Shown: positions 1 to 9,541 of the stretch, one piece after another
Layout of the letters: each line of letters begins with the position of its first letter
How positions within the stretch are numbered: position 1 is the first letter of the stretch
Assembly: GCF_024919295.1 (NCBI RefSeq)
Contig: NZ_JANWTC010000001.1
Location: 186,001 to 250,000 of the forward strand
Length of the DNA stretch: 64,000 bases
Direction: 5' to 3'
DNA from: Corynebacterium lemuris
GTDB taxonomy: Bacteria > Actinomycetota > Actinomycetes > Mycobacteriales > Mycobacteriaceae
The notes under the pieces: generated by a model
What the model was told of the DNA's origin: nothing
What the model saw: only the letters and a program-made list of their open reading frames with translations
The model's database searches: none
Translations under genes and position numbers: made by a program

Positions 1-1
1 C

Positions 2-550
2 ATGCAGCCGCTGATCTGGCGGCAGGCCACCGCACACGAGGAGGGCGAGTACGTCATCACCGGCGATGAATCCGCCGATGAGATCGTCGCCCTCGGCCTG
101 GCCCACCGCGAGGTGGGTGCCCCGTTGGCCGGGCGCATGTTCTCCGTGAACACCGTCGCCTTCACCGGCGTGGACGGCCACGTGAACGGGATTCACGGCG
201 ACAAGGTCGAGGTCGTCGACGGCCGCCGCGTGCCCGTGGCCGGCACCGACTTCGATGTGGAGGCCGACCTGGTCCTCATCGCGCTGGGTTTCACCGGTGC
301 AGAGCCCGGCGGACTCCATGCCGAACTCGGCGTGGCGTTCAACGATCGGGGACGCATCGTCCGCGACGGCTCCTACCGCTCCACAGTCCCGGGTGTCTAC
401 GTCGCCGGCGACAACGGCCGCGGCCAGTCGCTGATCGTCTGGGCCATCGCCGAGGGGCGGGCCGCCGCCGCAGCGGTGGACGCCGACCTCATGGGCACCA
501 CCACGCTGCCGGCCGTGGTTTCCCCCACGGACCGGCCGCTGGGGGTCTGA
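2..550 (+). CDS. gltD: Glutamate synthase small subunit, C-terminal part (5' truncated by window)
   Basis: This is the last 182 residues of the NADPH-dependent glutamate synthase beta subunit, which passes electrons from NADPH through FAD and Fe-S centres to the GltB subunit. The C-terminal signature is visible: a region VLIALGFTG, then GVYVAGDNGRGQSLIVWAIAEG (FAD/NADPH-binding end of the pyridine nucleotide-disulfide fold), and the ending PTDRPL typical of GltD. The frame is open through the left window edge, so the start and the N-terminal Fe-S part are missing. It converges on emb. A GC-rich inverted repeat overlaps its stop codon. Confidence 0.93.
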   Translation: MQPLIWRQATAHEEGEYVITGDESADEIVALGLAHREVGAPLAGRMFSVNTVAFTGVDGHVNGIHGDKVEVVDGRRVPVAGTDFDVEADLVLIALGFTGAEPGGLHAELGVAFNDRGRIVRDGSYRSTVPGVYVAGDNGRGQSLIVWAIAEGRAAAAAVDADLMGTTTLPAVVSPTDRPLGV

Positions 551-567
551 GCCCAGGGGCCGGTCCG
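528..567. terminator. Inverted repeat between convergent gltD and emb
   Basis: CGGACCGGCC at 528-537 pairs with GGCCGGTCCG at 558-567, and inner bases extend the stem. It spans the gltD stop codon and ends just before the emb stop. There is no clear T-run, so it may act as a bidirectional pause or terminator only; the function is inferred. Confidence 0.45.
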
Positions 568-579
568 GGAGAACCCGGG

Positions 580-3500
580 TCAGTTGCTGGTGGTGATGTT
601 CATGTTGGAGGGTTTCCACCAGCCCGGCCGTTGGATGAGCTCGTAGTCGATCGCAGCCTCATCCGGGGCGACCTCCGCGGAGTTGGTCCGCAGTTCGTAG
701 ATCTCGATGGAACCCCAGTCGCGGTGCCAGTCCTGCCTGGTGTAGCTCGGCAGCTCATAGGAGGAGTTGACGGCCTCGGCGGTGCCCATGACGCCACCAC
801 CGTCGTAGTCCTGGAACGGCGTCAGCGTCGCCTTGCCCGGGTGGTCGGGGGAGATGCGGAACTCGGGGATCTCCGCGACACCGGCGAAGTGGTCGAAGGT
901 GCGCTGGCAGGGGAACTGCAGGGCGACCGCCCAGTCGATCAGACCCGGATCCTCGGAACCGACGATGTTGTCCAGCGTGTCCAGGGTGGGCACGCGCGGT
1001 GGGGTGAAGGCCAGCCACTGCTCGGGGTCGAGGCTGAGGTCGGTCGCGGTGATGCGGATGACGTTGGCCTCCTCCGGCAGGGCCTCGATCGGCAGGCGCA
1101 GGTTACGCCAGGAGGGCAGCGGGCCGATGTCGAGGAGCTCCGTCTCGTCGATGTCGCGGACGCGGCCGTCCTCCCCGCGGGTGCCGTACTCGAGCAGGAG
1201 CTCCTGGCCGTTGTGGCGCACACCGTTGATGTCGGAGTGCTCGATACGTCCGGCAGCGGAGACGACGATGAGCGGTGCCTCATCGGTGTGCTCGGGCAGT
1301 TCATACCAGGAGGTGGTGATGTCGGCCGGGTACTGCTGACCGGAGGTCCAGGAGCCGACGACCGGGACCTGTGTGTAGTCGAGGTCGAAGGGCAGGCGGG
1401 CTCGGGAGCCGTTGACGCCGACCTCGGCACGCACACCACCGGTGTTACCGGTCTCCTGGCCGGTGGCCTCATCGGAACCGCCGGCGTTCTCGGCGTCGGC
1501 GATGGCACCGACGGAGGAGGTGGAGACGCTGTCCTGGCCGATGGACGGCGGGACGTTGTTGGCCTCGAAACCGCGGTTGTCCTCGGATTCCAGGGACTCA
1601 CCCAGCGCCACCCCACCGACCGGGGTGAGGAAGGAGTCGTTGGAGTTGGTCTCCACGAGGGCGTCGTTGGCCAGGCTGCACGTGTTGCCCGCCAGGGAAC
1701 GCAGGTTGCCCATGCCGACGGAGTAACCCGGTGTCTGGGAGATGAAGCCCTTGGCGAAGGACGCCATGGAGAACAGCACGATCAGGGCGCTGGCCACGGC
1801 GATGGGTGCCGCGGCGACACCGGCCCAGCGGGAGCGTTTGTCGGCCTGCTCCGCCTCGAACTGCCGGAGTGTGCCCTGCTGTTCGGCGCGGGCGGTGCGG
1901 ACATCGCCGATGAAGGACTGGACCACACCGATGACGAGGATGACCAGCGCGATGAACAGGACCAGGGTGGAGGCCTCGAAGCCCTTGAACTGGACCGTCT
2001 TGTCGAACCACGGGACGCCGAAGCTGGAGACGTACCACCAGCCGTTGATACCGGCCAGGGAGATCGCCATGAGGAAGACGACGGCGCCGATCATGAGGGT
2101 GCGGGCCCGGCTGGAGCGTAGCGCCATCGTGCTCAACGCCACGGCGGCCAGCGCTGCCAGGGCACCGGCGATACCTGCGTAGACGCCGAAGTGGTGGGTC
2201 CACTTGGTCGGCGTGAACATCATGAAGAACATGGTGCCGAAGATGATGAGCACCAGCCGCAACGAGGGATCCTTCGCCGCGCCCGGGACCCGGCCGTTGC
2301 GCAGTATCGCGGCGATGACGATGGCCAGGCACAGGAGGAGCATGATCACCGCGAAGCGGCGGGTCAGGGAACCGTCGACGGTCTGCTCCATGAGCGTCTG
2401 GTAGCGCACCCATTCGTCGTACCAGCTCAGGGCAGGGCCCTTCGCGGAGCGGACGCGGATGGATTCGAGCACGGAGGCCAGGGTCTGGTCGCCGAAGACG
2501 GCGATGAGGATCGCTGTGCCACCGGCCAGGAAGGGCGCGGCCATCGCCGCGACGGCCTTGAATACGCTGCCCCGGGAGGCCCCCTCACCCGCACCCAGCA
2601 GGGGCAGCCGGCGGTTGATGATGCGGATGATGCTCGACAGGGAGGCGAGCAGGGCGGCCACGGCCATGAGCCCGGTGGGTCCGGCGCTGAGGGAGAGCGT
2701 CGCGAGGATGACACCGACGGCCGCGGGCAGCAGCCGGGAGGTGGCGATGGAACGCTCGAAGGAGGCCCACGTCAGCAGCGCACCCATGGCGATGATCGGC
2801 TCGGGACGGGTGCCGTTGTTGTAGGGCAGCCAGAAGGACAGGAAGACCATCGCGGCGGTCCAGTGGGCCACGCGGCGGCCGTCGATACGCGCGCCCAGGC
2901 GGGGGATGATCTCGCGGGAGAGCACGAACCAGATGACGAGGCCGGACAGCAGCGCCGGCACCCGCATCCACACCGAGGCGGTGGACACCTGGGTGAACAG
3001 GGCCAGCAGGTCGTAGAACGGGGAGCCGAAGGGTGATTCGGGTACGCCGAACCAGCGGTAGTAGTTCGCGATGTAACCGGCGTTCTCGGAGACCCGGGCC
3101 ATGGTGAAGATGAAACCGTCGTCGGAGGTGTTGGCACCGAAGATATGCCAGTACACGAGGACGAAACCCACCACACCGTCGAGCGGGCGGGGACGCCACC
3201 AGCCCTGGGGCAGGAAGCGTCGCGACGTCCGCCCGTCCAGGCGGTCCATCCGCTGCAGCGCCCACAGGGCGACCAGAACGCAGAGCAGGCCGCCGAACAT
3301 GGCGATGTACTTCAGCGCCGAGGGCGCGGAGGTGAAACGCGAGTTGATCTCGACGTCGACGGTGAGGCCGGCGTCGACAAGCGCGTCGTGGTTACCGGCG
3401 GTGTCGTCGATCTCGGTGTAGATGCCCGTGACCTGCGGTCGGACATCCTCCTCCTCGATGATGCCCTCGAGCTCATCGCCGTCGGAGTCCCGGACCCCCG

Positions 3501-3990
3501 GGACCGACACAACGGTCTCCTCCTCCGTCGAGGAGATGGTGAGCACGGCGTCGCCGGGAAGCTCGGCGACCTCCTCCGCACTCAGCTCGAAGGGCACCTG
3601 GTCCCGGATGACCACGTCAACCCCGCCCTCCCAGGAGCGGACGAACAGGCCACGGGAGGTCGCGTCGGTCGAATCGGCCGGCAGCGTCGACAGCAGGAGG
3701 GTCTGATCCTCCCGGAGACCGTCGATGGCCTCCGCGACGGGCACGGTGATGTCGATGCGCTCCGGCGCATAGGAGACCAGCGGTGCGTTGACAGAGTTGA
3801 GGCTGTCACCCTGCGGCCAGGAGAAGGACGCCTGGGTCTGGTTGACCGGCAGAAACGGGGTCGCCAGAAACAGCAGGAACCCCAGCAGGCCGGAGATGAT
3901 CGCGACGTTCTTCAGCCATTCCGGGGCGGTGTCCCTGCCCGCGTGCGGGGCGGGGGACGTCTCACGGTTAGACACGGCAGTTGCAGACAC
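580..3990 (-). CDS. emb: Arabinosyltransferase Emb (EmbC/A/B family)
   Basis: An 1136-residue polytopic membrane GT-C glycosyltransferase that extends the arabinan of cell-wall arabinogalactan using decaprenyl-phospho-arabinose. The protein has a cytoplasmic N-terminus, one TM helix near residues 28-46 followed by an extracytoplasmic domain, about twelve further TM segments with the GT-C acidic motif NTSDDGF near residue 290 in the first loop, and a soluble C-terminal domain (roughly 730-1136) of the carbohydrate-binding type. Length is normal for Emb. It is the last gene of the dprE1-dprE2-aftA-emb operon, 16 nt after aftA. Corynebacteria carry a single Emb, which is the ethambutol target in the family. 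Confidence 0.95.
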   Translation of the reverse strand: MSATAVSNRETSPAPHAGRDTAPEWLKNVAIISGLLGFLLFLATPFLPVNQTQASFSWPQGDSLNSVNAPLVSYAPERIDITVPVAEAIDGLREDQTLLLSTLPADSTDATSRGLFVRSWEGGVDVVIRDQVPFELSAEEVAELPGDAVLTISSTEEETVVSVPGVRDSDGDELEGIIEEEDVRPQVTGIYTEIDDTAGNHDALVDAGLTVDVEINSRFTSAPSALKYIAMFGGLLCVLVALWALQRMDRLDGRTSRRFLPQGWWRPRPLDGVVGFVLVYWHIFGANTSDDGFIFTMARVSENAGYIANYYRWFGVPESPFGSPFYDLLALFTQVSTASVWMRVPALLSGLVIWFVLSREIIPRLGARIDGRRVAHWTAAMVFLSFWLPYNNGTRPEPIIAMGALLTWASFERSIATSRLLPAAVGVILATLSLSAGPTGLMAVAALLASLSSIIRIINRRLPLLGAGEGASRGSVFKAVAAMAAPFLAGGTAILIAVFGDQTLASVLESIRVRSAKGPALSWYDEWVRYQTLMEQTVDGSLTRRFAVIMLLLCLAIVIAAILRNGRVPGAAKDPSLRLVLIIFGTMFFMMFTPTKWTHHFGVYAGIAGALAALAAVALSTMALRSSRARTLMIGAVVFLMAISLAGINGWWYVSSFGVPWFDKTVQFKGFEASTLVLFIALVILVIGVVQSFIGDVRTARAEQQGTLRQFEAEQADKRSRWAGVAAAPIAVASALIVLFSMASFAKGFISQTPGYSVGMGNLRSLAGNTCSLANDALVETNSNDSFLTPVGGVALGESLESEDNRGFEANNVPPSIGQDSVSTSSVGAIADAENAGGSDEATGQETGNTGGVRAEVGVNGSRARLPFDLDYTQVPVVGSWTSGQQYPADITTSWYELPEHTDEAPLIVVSAAGRIEHSDINGVRHNGQELLLEYGTRGEDGRVRDIDETELLDIGPLPSWRNLRLPIEALPEEANVIRITATDLSLDPEQWLAFTPPRVPTLDTLDNIVGSEDPGLIDWAVALQFPCQRTFDHFAGVAEIPEFRISPDHPGKATLTPFQDYDGGGVMGTAEAVNSSYELPSYTRQDWHRDWGSIEIYELRTNSAEVAPDEAAIDYELIQRPGWWKPSNMNITTSN

Positions 3991-4006
3991 AGAAGTGGAG
4001 TCTACG

Positions 4007-6004
4007 TCAGCCCGCGTCCTTTATACGCGTCGCCACAACGAAGGGGCCGATCTGGGAGGTATGCCACAGATCTGCGCGGAAGACCTCCGGATTGAAGAAG
4101 ATGCCGTGGTAACGGGTGTTCGGGTTGTTGGGGAAGATGTCCTCCGACAGATGGGTCTTCCACCCCGCATCCGGGGCGTCCCCGACGGGCTGGTCCAGCG
4201 TGCCGCGGAGGATGAACACGTCCGGGCCCCGCCACGGGGTACCGGTGAGTGCCTCCTCGAAGGCCGCGGGGTCGGACAACTCCTCCCAGGAGCCGGTGGC
4301 CCAGTCGCCGATCGTCTCGTTGCGGGCGTTGAACTCACCCAGCGGGTTGGCGTAGTGGCTGGTGAAGGCCTGGAACCCGAAGTAGGGGTGGAAGGACATG
4401 AAGTTGATCTCGTCGGTGAGCACCACCGTGTCCAGCGGGTCGTGGCCGTGGGAGCGGATCTCCTCGTCGATCGCCGGATAATAGCGGCCGGAGTCTGCGG
4501 CGAACCGGTCGGCGCGTTCCCCGTAGCCGTCGGTGTCGGCGTAGGCCTGGTCGATGGCGCGCTGGTTGACCACCGGGATCTGCTGCGCGTAGTGCAGACC
4601 ACCGCCGGCGAGGATGACCACCATGAGCACCGTGATGTAGCGGCGGGCGCGTGCGTCCAGCCGGTCCGGGTAGAGCGCCTCCACCCCGAGGAGCCGCAGC
4701 TGTGCCAGTGCCAGAACACCGGCGGTGGCCAGCTGCGAGACGATGAGGATGTCCACGCGGAAACCCAGCAGCGTTGTGCCGGCCAGTGTGAATACCATCG
4801 AGCCGATGGACCACAGGTAGAAGCCGACCAGGGCGATGCCCATGCTGCGGGCGTCCAGGTCCGTGGCCCGGATGACCAGCCAGATCAGGCCGAAGAGGCA
4901 CAGCAGGCCGATCACCGAGGCCGAGAGGAAGGGTACCGGCACCTGCGCGCCCTCCAACGGCAGATAGTTCGGGGCGGCGGAACCGTCCGAGGGGTGCCCG
5001 GTGACGGTGAGCCACAGGTACGGCCCCCACGTCACCAGGGCGATGAGGATGGAACCGACGCCCATGACCAGCAGGTGGAGCAGTGGACGCCAGGTGCGGA
5101 AGAAGATCGCGGCGAAGAGCGTGCCGATGGCCACCACCGACAGCGCCACCGCACCGGTGTACAGGGTGTAGAAGCTCGCCGAGACACCCAGGTAGAGGGC
5201 TATGCCCACCGTGGCGAACCACGAACCCAGCAGCGCCCGGCCCACCAGCACGGTGGCCGCCGGGGCACCCATGGCGACAACCGCACCGTAGGGCTCCTCC
5301 GGGCTCATCACCAGCGCAACGCACAGTGTGACCAGCGCGATGGCCACCGCCACCGGCAGCGAACCGCTCAGGCGCTGCCACACCGGCACCAGCATGCAGC
5401 CGACCACGGCGAAGGAGATCAGCGCCCACGGCTGGTACACCTCCCAGCCCGGGATACCCAGCAGGTTGGCCAGCCGGCCGCCGCCCCAGAACCAGCCCAG
5501 CGGGTAGTAGGTGGGCAGGTCGATGTAGTTCATGTCCTGGTTGCCCCACGTCGTGGCCATCCGCGTGAGGAACTGGGTGCGGAAGCGCTGGTCGACCTGC
5601 ACCCCGTCCAGGTACAGACGCGTGGCGGACAACGGGATCGCGGTTGTGGAGAGCACCAGCGCCGCCGGTGAGAGATAGGAGACGAGGTAGGTGAGGATCA
5701 CGCGCCAGCGTGGCCGCCGGATGGCCTCATCCCCACCTGCTTCGCGACGCCCCCTCGCCTTCTGCTCATCAAACAACCAGGCGAGGGTCAGCGCCCCGAG
5801 GACCAGGAGCGTGACGACGGTCGCGACCGTCGACAACGCGTACGTCATGTTCGACGTGTTGAAGGCCGGCCAGCTGGTCAGCCGGAGCAGCAGCCACGCG
5901 GCCAGCGTCACCACCCCGCCGGCGATGCCGGCGGCGACGATGCCCGCCAGGGTCCGGCGCCGGCTCAACAGATCAGTGGTGTAGTCCTCGGTGCGCGTCG
6001 ACAT
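4007..6004 (-). CDS. aftA: Galactan 5-O-arabinofuranosyltransferase AftA
   Basis: A 665-residue polytopic GT-C enzyme that attaches the first arabinofuranose residues to the galactan chain using decaprenyl-phospho-arabinose. About eleven to thirteen hydrophobic segments occupy residues 20-475, and a soluble C-terminal part follows. The motif MNYIDLPTYYPLGWFWGGGR and the C-terminal NPNTRYHGIFFNPE are characteristic of AftA. The start ATG (MSTRTED) lies 2 nt after the dprE2 stop, consistent with translational coupling. It sits between dprE2 and emb, the order seen in Corynebacterium and Mycobacterium. Confidence 0.95.
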   Translation of the reverse strand: MSTRTEDYTTDLLSRRRTLAGIVAAGIAGGVVTLAAWLLLRLTSWPAFNTSNMTYALSTVATVVTLLVLGALTLAWLFDEQKARGRREAGGDEAIRRPRWRVILTYLVSYLSPAALVLSTTAIPLSATRLYLDGVQVDQRFRTQFLTRMATTWGNQDMNYIDLPTYYPLGWFWGGGRLANLLGIPGWEVYQPWALISFAVVGCMLVPVWQRLSGSLPVAVAIALVTLCVALVMSPEEPYGAVVAMGAPAATVLVGRALLGSWFATVGIALYLGVSASFYTLYTGAVALSVVAIGTLFAAIFFRTWRPLLHLLVMGVGSILIALVTWGPYLWLTVTGHPSDGSAAPNYLPLEGAQVPVPFLSASVIGLLCLFGLIWLVIRATDLDARSMGIALVGFYLWSIGSMVFTLAGTTLLGFRVDILIVSQLATAGVLALAQLRLLGVEALYPDRLDARARRYITVLMVVILAGGGLHYAQQIPVVNQRAIDQAYADTDGYGERADRFAADSGRYYPAIDEEIRSHGHDPLDTVVLTDEINFMSFHPYFGFQAFTSHYANPLGEFNARNETIGDWATGSWEELSDPAAFEEALTGTPWRGPDVFILRGTLDQPVGDAPDAGWKTHLSEDIFPNNPNTRYHGIFFNPEVFRADLWHTSQIGPFVVATRIKDAG

Positions 6005-6006
6005 GC

Positions 6007-6768
6007 CTAGAAGGGTAGCCTGCGGAAGATCTGGCGCGGGATCATGTTGAACACCGCCGCCACGGCCTCGAAGGCCGGGTGGACGAAGATGATGTCCCGG
6101 CCCTTGAGAACACCCTCGACGGTGGCCTTCGCCACGTCGTCGATGTCCACGGTCAGCGGTGCCTCCTTCGTGCCCGCCGACATCTTCGTGCGGACCTGGC
6201 CCGGCCGGACGACGAGCACCTTCGCGCCCGAGTCCCGCAGGGCCTCACCCAGCTGGGTGTAGAAACCGTCGAGGCCGGCCTTGGAGGCGCCGTAGACGAA
6301 GTTGGAGCGGCGCACCCGCACACCTGCGACGGAGGACAGGGCGACGATGGTGCCGTGGCCCTGATCCCTGAAACGCTGCCCCAGGAGCACACCGACGGAC
6401 ACGGGGCCGGTGTAGTTGGTCTGGGCGGAGGCCACGGCCGCGGCCTGATCCTGCCACAGCGCCTCCTGGTCACCCAGGGTGCCGAAGGCCACGATCGCGA
6501 CATCCACGTCCCCGTGCGCGAAGGCGGCGTCGATGGTCGCCGGATGGGAGTCGAAGTCGGTGGCGTCGAAATCCACGACCTCCACCTCGGCGGCGCCGGC
6601 GGCCTTGATCTGGTCCACCGCTGTGCTGATACGCGGCGAGTCCTTGCGCGCCGCCAGCGTCACCCGGGCGGGTCCACGGCTGAGGAATTCAGCGACTATG
6701 CCGAGGCCGATCTCGGAGGTGCCGCCGAGCAGCAGAATGTTCTGGGCCTGGCCCACTGCGTTGAGCAT
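6007..6768 (-). CDS. dprE2: Decaprenylphospho-beta-D-erythro-pentofuranosid-2-ulose 2-reductase
   Basis: A 253-residue short-chain dehydrogenase that reduces the 2-keto intermediate made by DprE1 to decaprenyl-phospho-arabinose, the sole arabinose donor for the cell wall. It shows the NAD(P)H motif LLLGGTSEIG near the N-terminus, the catalytic Ser region ALSSVAG and the YxxxK motif (YGASKAG). The C-terminus IFRRLPF matches the amphipathic tail of DprE2. It lies 20 nt downstream of dprE1 in the same operon. Confidence 0.95.
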   Translation of the reverse strand: MLNAVGQAQNILLLGGTSEIGLGIVAEFLSRGPARVTLAARKDSPRISTAVDQIKAAGAAEVEVVDFDATDFDSHPATIDAAFAHGDVDVAIVAFGTLGDQEALWQDQAAAVASAQTNYTGPVSVGVLLGQRFRDQGHGTIVALSSVAGVRVRRSNFVYGASKAGLDGFYTQLGEALRDSGAKVLVVRPGQVRTKMSAGTKEAPLTVDIDDVAKATVEGVLKGRDIIFVHPAFEAVAAVFNMIPRQIFRRLPF

Positions 6769-6788
6769 GGTTCTGTATTACTCCTGTG

Positions 6789-8204
6789 TCAGTTCAGTTC
6801 GAGACGGCGGGACATGTCAGAGGCGAAGACACCCGTCGGGTCGATTCCGTTGCGGGTCTGCAGCCAGCCCTCCAGGCCCGGATACATCTGGTGGAAGTTC
6901 TCAGCGGAGGTGCGTGACTCCTTGGCCAGGTACAGCCGACCGCCGAACTCCATGACCCGGCGGTCCAGGTCGTCGAGGAACTCGCTGAGGCCCGGACGGA
7001 TGGGGAAGTCCACGCAGACGTTCCAACCCGGCATCGGGTAGGACAACGGGGCCCGGTTGCCCGGCCCGAAGAGCTTGAACACATTGAGCGCGGAGTAGTG
7101 GCCGGAGCGCTGGATATCACGGATGATCTCCTTGAACGGCTCCACCGCCTCCATCGGCACCACGAACTGGTACTGCAGGAAACCGGCCGGGCCGTAGCCG
7201 CGGTTCCACTCACCGACCAGGTCGAGAGGCTGGTAGAACTGCGTCAGATTCTTGATCTGGTTCCGCGCCGGGGCACCCATCATGAAGTAGGCCTGGCCGA
7301 TCGCGCTCATCGTCAGCTTGTTCATGGTGAAGGACGGGAAGATGTCCGGCACCGTCATCAGCTGCGGGGCGTTGAACTTCAGCGGATCCTTCGCCAGCTT
7401 CGGGGCCAGCTCCTGCAGCTGGTCCAGGGTTGCCAGCGAACCACGCGAGATGGTGGCACGGCCCAGCTTCGGCTCCGGGCTGATCGCGTCGAACCAGGCG
7501 GAGGAGTAGGTGTAGTTGTGCTCCGAGCCGTCCGAGTGGAAGGCGACGGTCTCCTCGAGGTTCTCCGTCCGGTCGGTGTCCGCGATGAAGTAGGCGGTCT
7601 CCGTCTTGGTCATCCGGATCCGGGCCCGCAGGATGATGCCGGTCAGACCCATGCCGCCGACCGTCGCCCAGAAGAGCGTGCCGTCCGGGTCATCCCTGGT
7701 GCCCTCCGGCTCGAGGTGGAGCACGCGGCCGTCGGCGACCAGCAGCTCCATGGAGACGACGTGGTCGCCGAACGAGCCTGCGGAATGGTGGTTCTTGCCG
7801 TGGATGTCCGGCCCGATCGCACCGCCGATGGTCACCTGGCGTGTACCCGGCAGCACCGGAATCCACAGCCCGTAGGGGAGGGCGGCCTTCATCAGCTGGT
7901 CGAGGGTCACGCCACCGTCGACGTCGACAATGGCGGAATCCGGGTCAATCGAGTGGATCCTGTTCAGCGGCTGCATATCGACGACCAGGCCGCCGGCGTT
8001 CTGCGCCGGATCGCCGTAGGAACGTCCCATGCCGCGCGCGATGACTCCGCGGCGCAGGTGGGAGGGTTTGTCCGCGTTGTCGTCGGCGACTTGCGCCACG
8101 GCCGCGATGATCTTCTCGACGTCCGGCGTGGCCAGGACGTGCGCCGTGGACGGGGCGGTGCGGCCCCACCCCGTTAGGGACTTGGTGGTGGTCTGAAGTT
8201 CCAT
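6789..8204 (-). CDS. dprE1: Decaprenylphosphoryl-beta-D-ribose 2-oxidase
   Basis: A 471-residue FAD enzyme that oxidises decaprenyl-phospho-ribose in the first half of the DprE1/DprE2 epimerisation. The N-terminal PCMH-type FAD domain carries [13 protein letters not shown] and the histidine-containing [17 protein letters not shown]. The C-terminal ALO-type domain has [10 protein letters not shown], whose Cys397 corresponds to the cysteine attacked by benzothiazinones in the mycobacterial enzyme. The frame stays open to 8444, but the upstream 80 codons look non-coding. The start MELQTTTKS at 8204 is chosen because a purine-rich GAAAGAAG lies upstream and homologues begin here. It is the first gene of the operon; its promoter must lie in 8205-8600. 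Confidence 0.94.
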   Translation of the reverse strand: MELQTTTKSLTGWGRTAPSTAHVLATPDVEKIIAAVAQVADDNADKPSHLRRGVIARGMGRSYGDPAQNAGGLVVDMQPLNRIHSIDPDSAIVDVDGGVTLDQLMKAALPYGLWIPVLPGTRQVTIGGAIGPDIHGKNHHSAGSFGDHVVSMELLVADGRVLHLEPEGTRDDPDGTLFWATVGGMGLTGIILRARIRMTKTETAYFIADTDRTENLEETVAFHSDGSEHNYTYSSAWFDAISPEPKLGRATISRGSLATLDQLQELAPKLAKDPLKFNAPQLMTVPDIFPSFTMNKLTMSAIGQAYFMMGAPARNQIKNLTQFYQPLDLVGEWNRGYGPAGFLQYQFVVPMEAVEPFKEIIRDIQRSGHYSALNVFKLFGPGNRAPLSYPMPGWNVCVDFPIRPGLSEFLDDLDRRVMEFGGRLYLAKESRTSAENFHQMYPGLEGWLQTRNGIDPTGVFASDMSRRLELN

Positions 8205-9228
8205 CTTCCGAATTCTTCTTTCGACAGATCTGATTAACGGCTCCAGCGTAGCGGTGGCCCCGGGCATCGGCGGGAAGGCGGTCGCGGTTGGCGGAGGACG
8301 GCGACCAAGTTCACAGCTGGGTGGCAGCGGGCGGCGGGTGGGTGCTTCTGTCTTCTGCCGCCGAAAAAGAAGAGTCGTCAATGAGACGGCGTTTTCTTTT
8401 TGGTTCTTCTCCTGCTTTATTATGCCATTTGGAGAAGGAAGCACTTCCGGGGAGGGTCTTTCCTCTATATAGAGGAGTGGTGTCGACTGGTCCTGACTGA
8501 AAAGCCATTACGTTAACAAAAGATAACGGAATGATCGCTTTCCTGTTTTGACACTCTTTTCTGTAGTGGAAGTGGGTCCGAGTGGGGGCTGGACCGCTCC
8601 GCGGCGGAGGGGGAATCAGCTCTAGGGCGGTTAGTTGGGTCGCCGAAAGGGCTGACCATAGTGGTAGTGCATAACTGCTCAAGAATACCAGCGGATAGGG
8701 GGTGGGTATTTTATACATTCACGAGGGGGAAATTGTGAATTCTGGGAAGTTCCGTTGTTGGGGGAGAGTGCAGGGAGAGCTGGTTGCTCCATGGCCATTA
8801 ACTGAGGATTGTTCCGTTTCAAATTTCCACCCCCCTCAGGATGGGGCCCGTGTGAAGTGAGTGACGAGATAAAATACGAAACCGCCCTTTCGGTGGGGGA
8901 AATTTGATTCGTCCTTGCTATGGAAATATTCGGCTTGCGAACTTTGCCAATTCTCTCTTTGCGGAGCTGGGGTGTCTGGGTGTTGTCGATACGGGGCCCT
9001 ATGCAGAAAGCTTGGTCGGCAAGAGCCTCGGAATGCCTTGTGGACTGCGAAAATACGGTGCCCCGGGGTTCAGTAGCCCCTATCCAGGGGTGACGTTAAG
9101 GTGCCCTTTTGGGTGCGCTTTCCGGTAGGTTTGCCCCCAAAAGAGCAGCTCGTAGGCATCGGCATTCACAAATGCATGATATTCACCATTCCCTTTACTA
9201 TTCGAATTTCTCTTCCTGTGCCAATCCC
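8205..9228. other. Long AT-richer intergenic stretch without a convincing gene
   Basis: About 1 kb with base composition visibly lower in GC than the flanking genes. Two symmetric sequences lie in the part that should drive dprE1 (minus strand): the perfect 14-bp palindrome CCTCTATATAGAGG at 8462-8475, whose centre also resembles a -10 box, and the inverted repeat CGTTAAC-AAAA-GATAACG at 8511-8528. Short open frames at 8311-8718 (minus) and 8904-9128 (plus) show no family motif or plausible codon pattern. No degenerate copy of the downstream micro-gene was found here. Confidence 0.5.
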
Positions 9229-9359
9229 TTGCGGGCTGTGAAGAAATGGGGCAATAATGGAGTCAGTTCACCGGCCAGCACTTCAAGTGTCCATATGGCC
9301 TGGGGGGCTGAATCAAAGTTAATCTGTCCGCTTCAATGCGCAATTGATAGGAGAACACC
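9229..9359 (+). promoter_or_regulatory. Promoter and leader of micro-gene copy 1
   Basis: TTGCGG at 9229-9234 and AATAAT at 9253-9258 are separated by 18 nt, the same spacing as in the other two copies. Transcription would begin just before a partly conserved hairpin (CACCGGCC from 9269 against GGCC at 9297). The leader is longer and more diverged than in copies 2 and 3, but keeps CAGCACTT and the ribosome site AGGAGAACACC directly before the ATG. Confidence 0.6.
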
Positions 9360-9455
9360 ATGTCTGCAGCAGTCCTCAGCACTTTCTACGCCGTTCTGAT
9401 CGGCCTCGGCGTCGTCGGCACCAGCCTCTTCGCCCCCATCTTCTGGCTCTTCTAG
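9360..9455 (+). CDS. 31-residue charge-free hydrophobic micropeptide, copy 1
   Basis: The ATG at 9360 follows AGGAGAACACC, and the frame closes with TAG at 9453-9455. The peptide begins MSAAVLSTFYAVLIGLG and ends FAPIFWLF. It has no charged residue and no histidine, and reads as a single hydrophobic membrane helix with an aromatic C-terminus. It is too short for ordinary gene finders. The case for coding rests on three tandem copies that conserve the reading frame, length, ribosome site, promoter and terminator while nucleotides differ at synonymous and conservative positions (Val for Leu, Val for Ile). I do not recognise a family. A type I toxin-like peptide or a small mycomembrane protein are both possible. 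Confidence 0.7.
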   Translation: MSAAVLSTFYAVLIGLGVVGTSLFAPIFWLF

Positions 9456-9494
9456 TCCAGTAGAGGTGCGGGAATCTCCCGCACTGAACCATCG

Positions 9495-9541
9495 AAGACG
9501 AACACCCCGCCATCCTCGGATGGCGAGGTGTTCGTCTTTTG
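9495..9541 (+). terminator. Strong intrinsic terminator of micro-gene copy 1
   Basis: AAGACGAACACC at 9495 onward pairs with GGTGTTCGTCTT, with inner CGCCATC/GATGGCG and loop CTCG, followed by TTTTG. A smaller hairpin (GTGCGGGA/TCCCGCAC) lies just upstream at about 9470-9486. Confidence 0.8.

Noticed and set aside
8311..8718. 135-codon frame on the minus strand upstream of dprE1
   Set aside because: Proline/serine-rich translation without motif, no ribosome site, and it lies in the probable dprE1 leader and promoter.
8904..9128. 74-codon frame on the plus strand
   Set aside because: No ribosome site and no family pattern; the composition looks like chance reading of a non-coding stretch.
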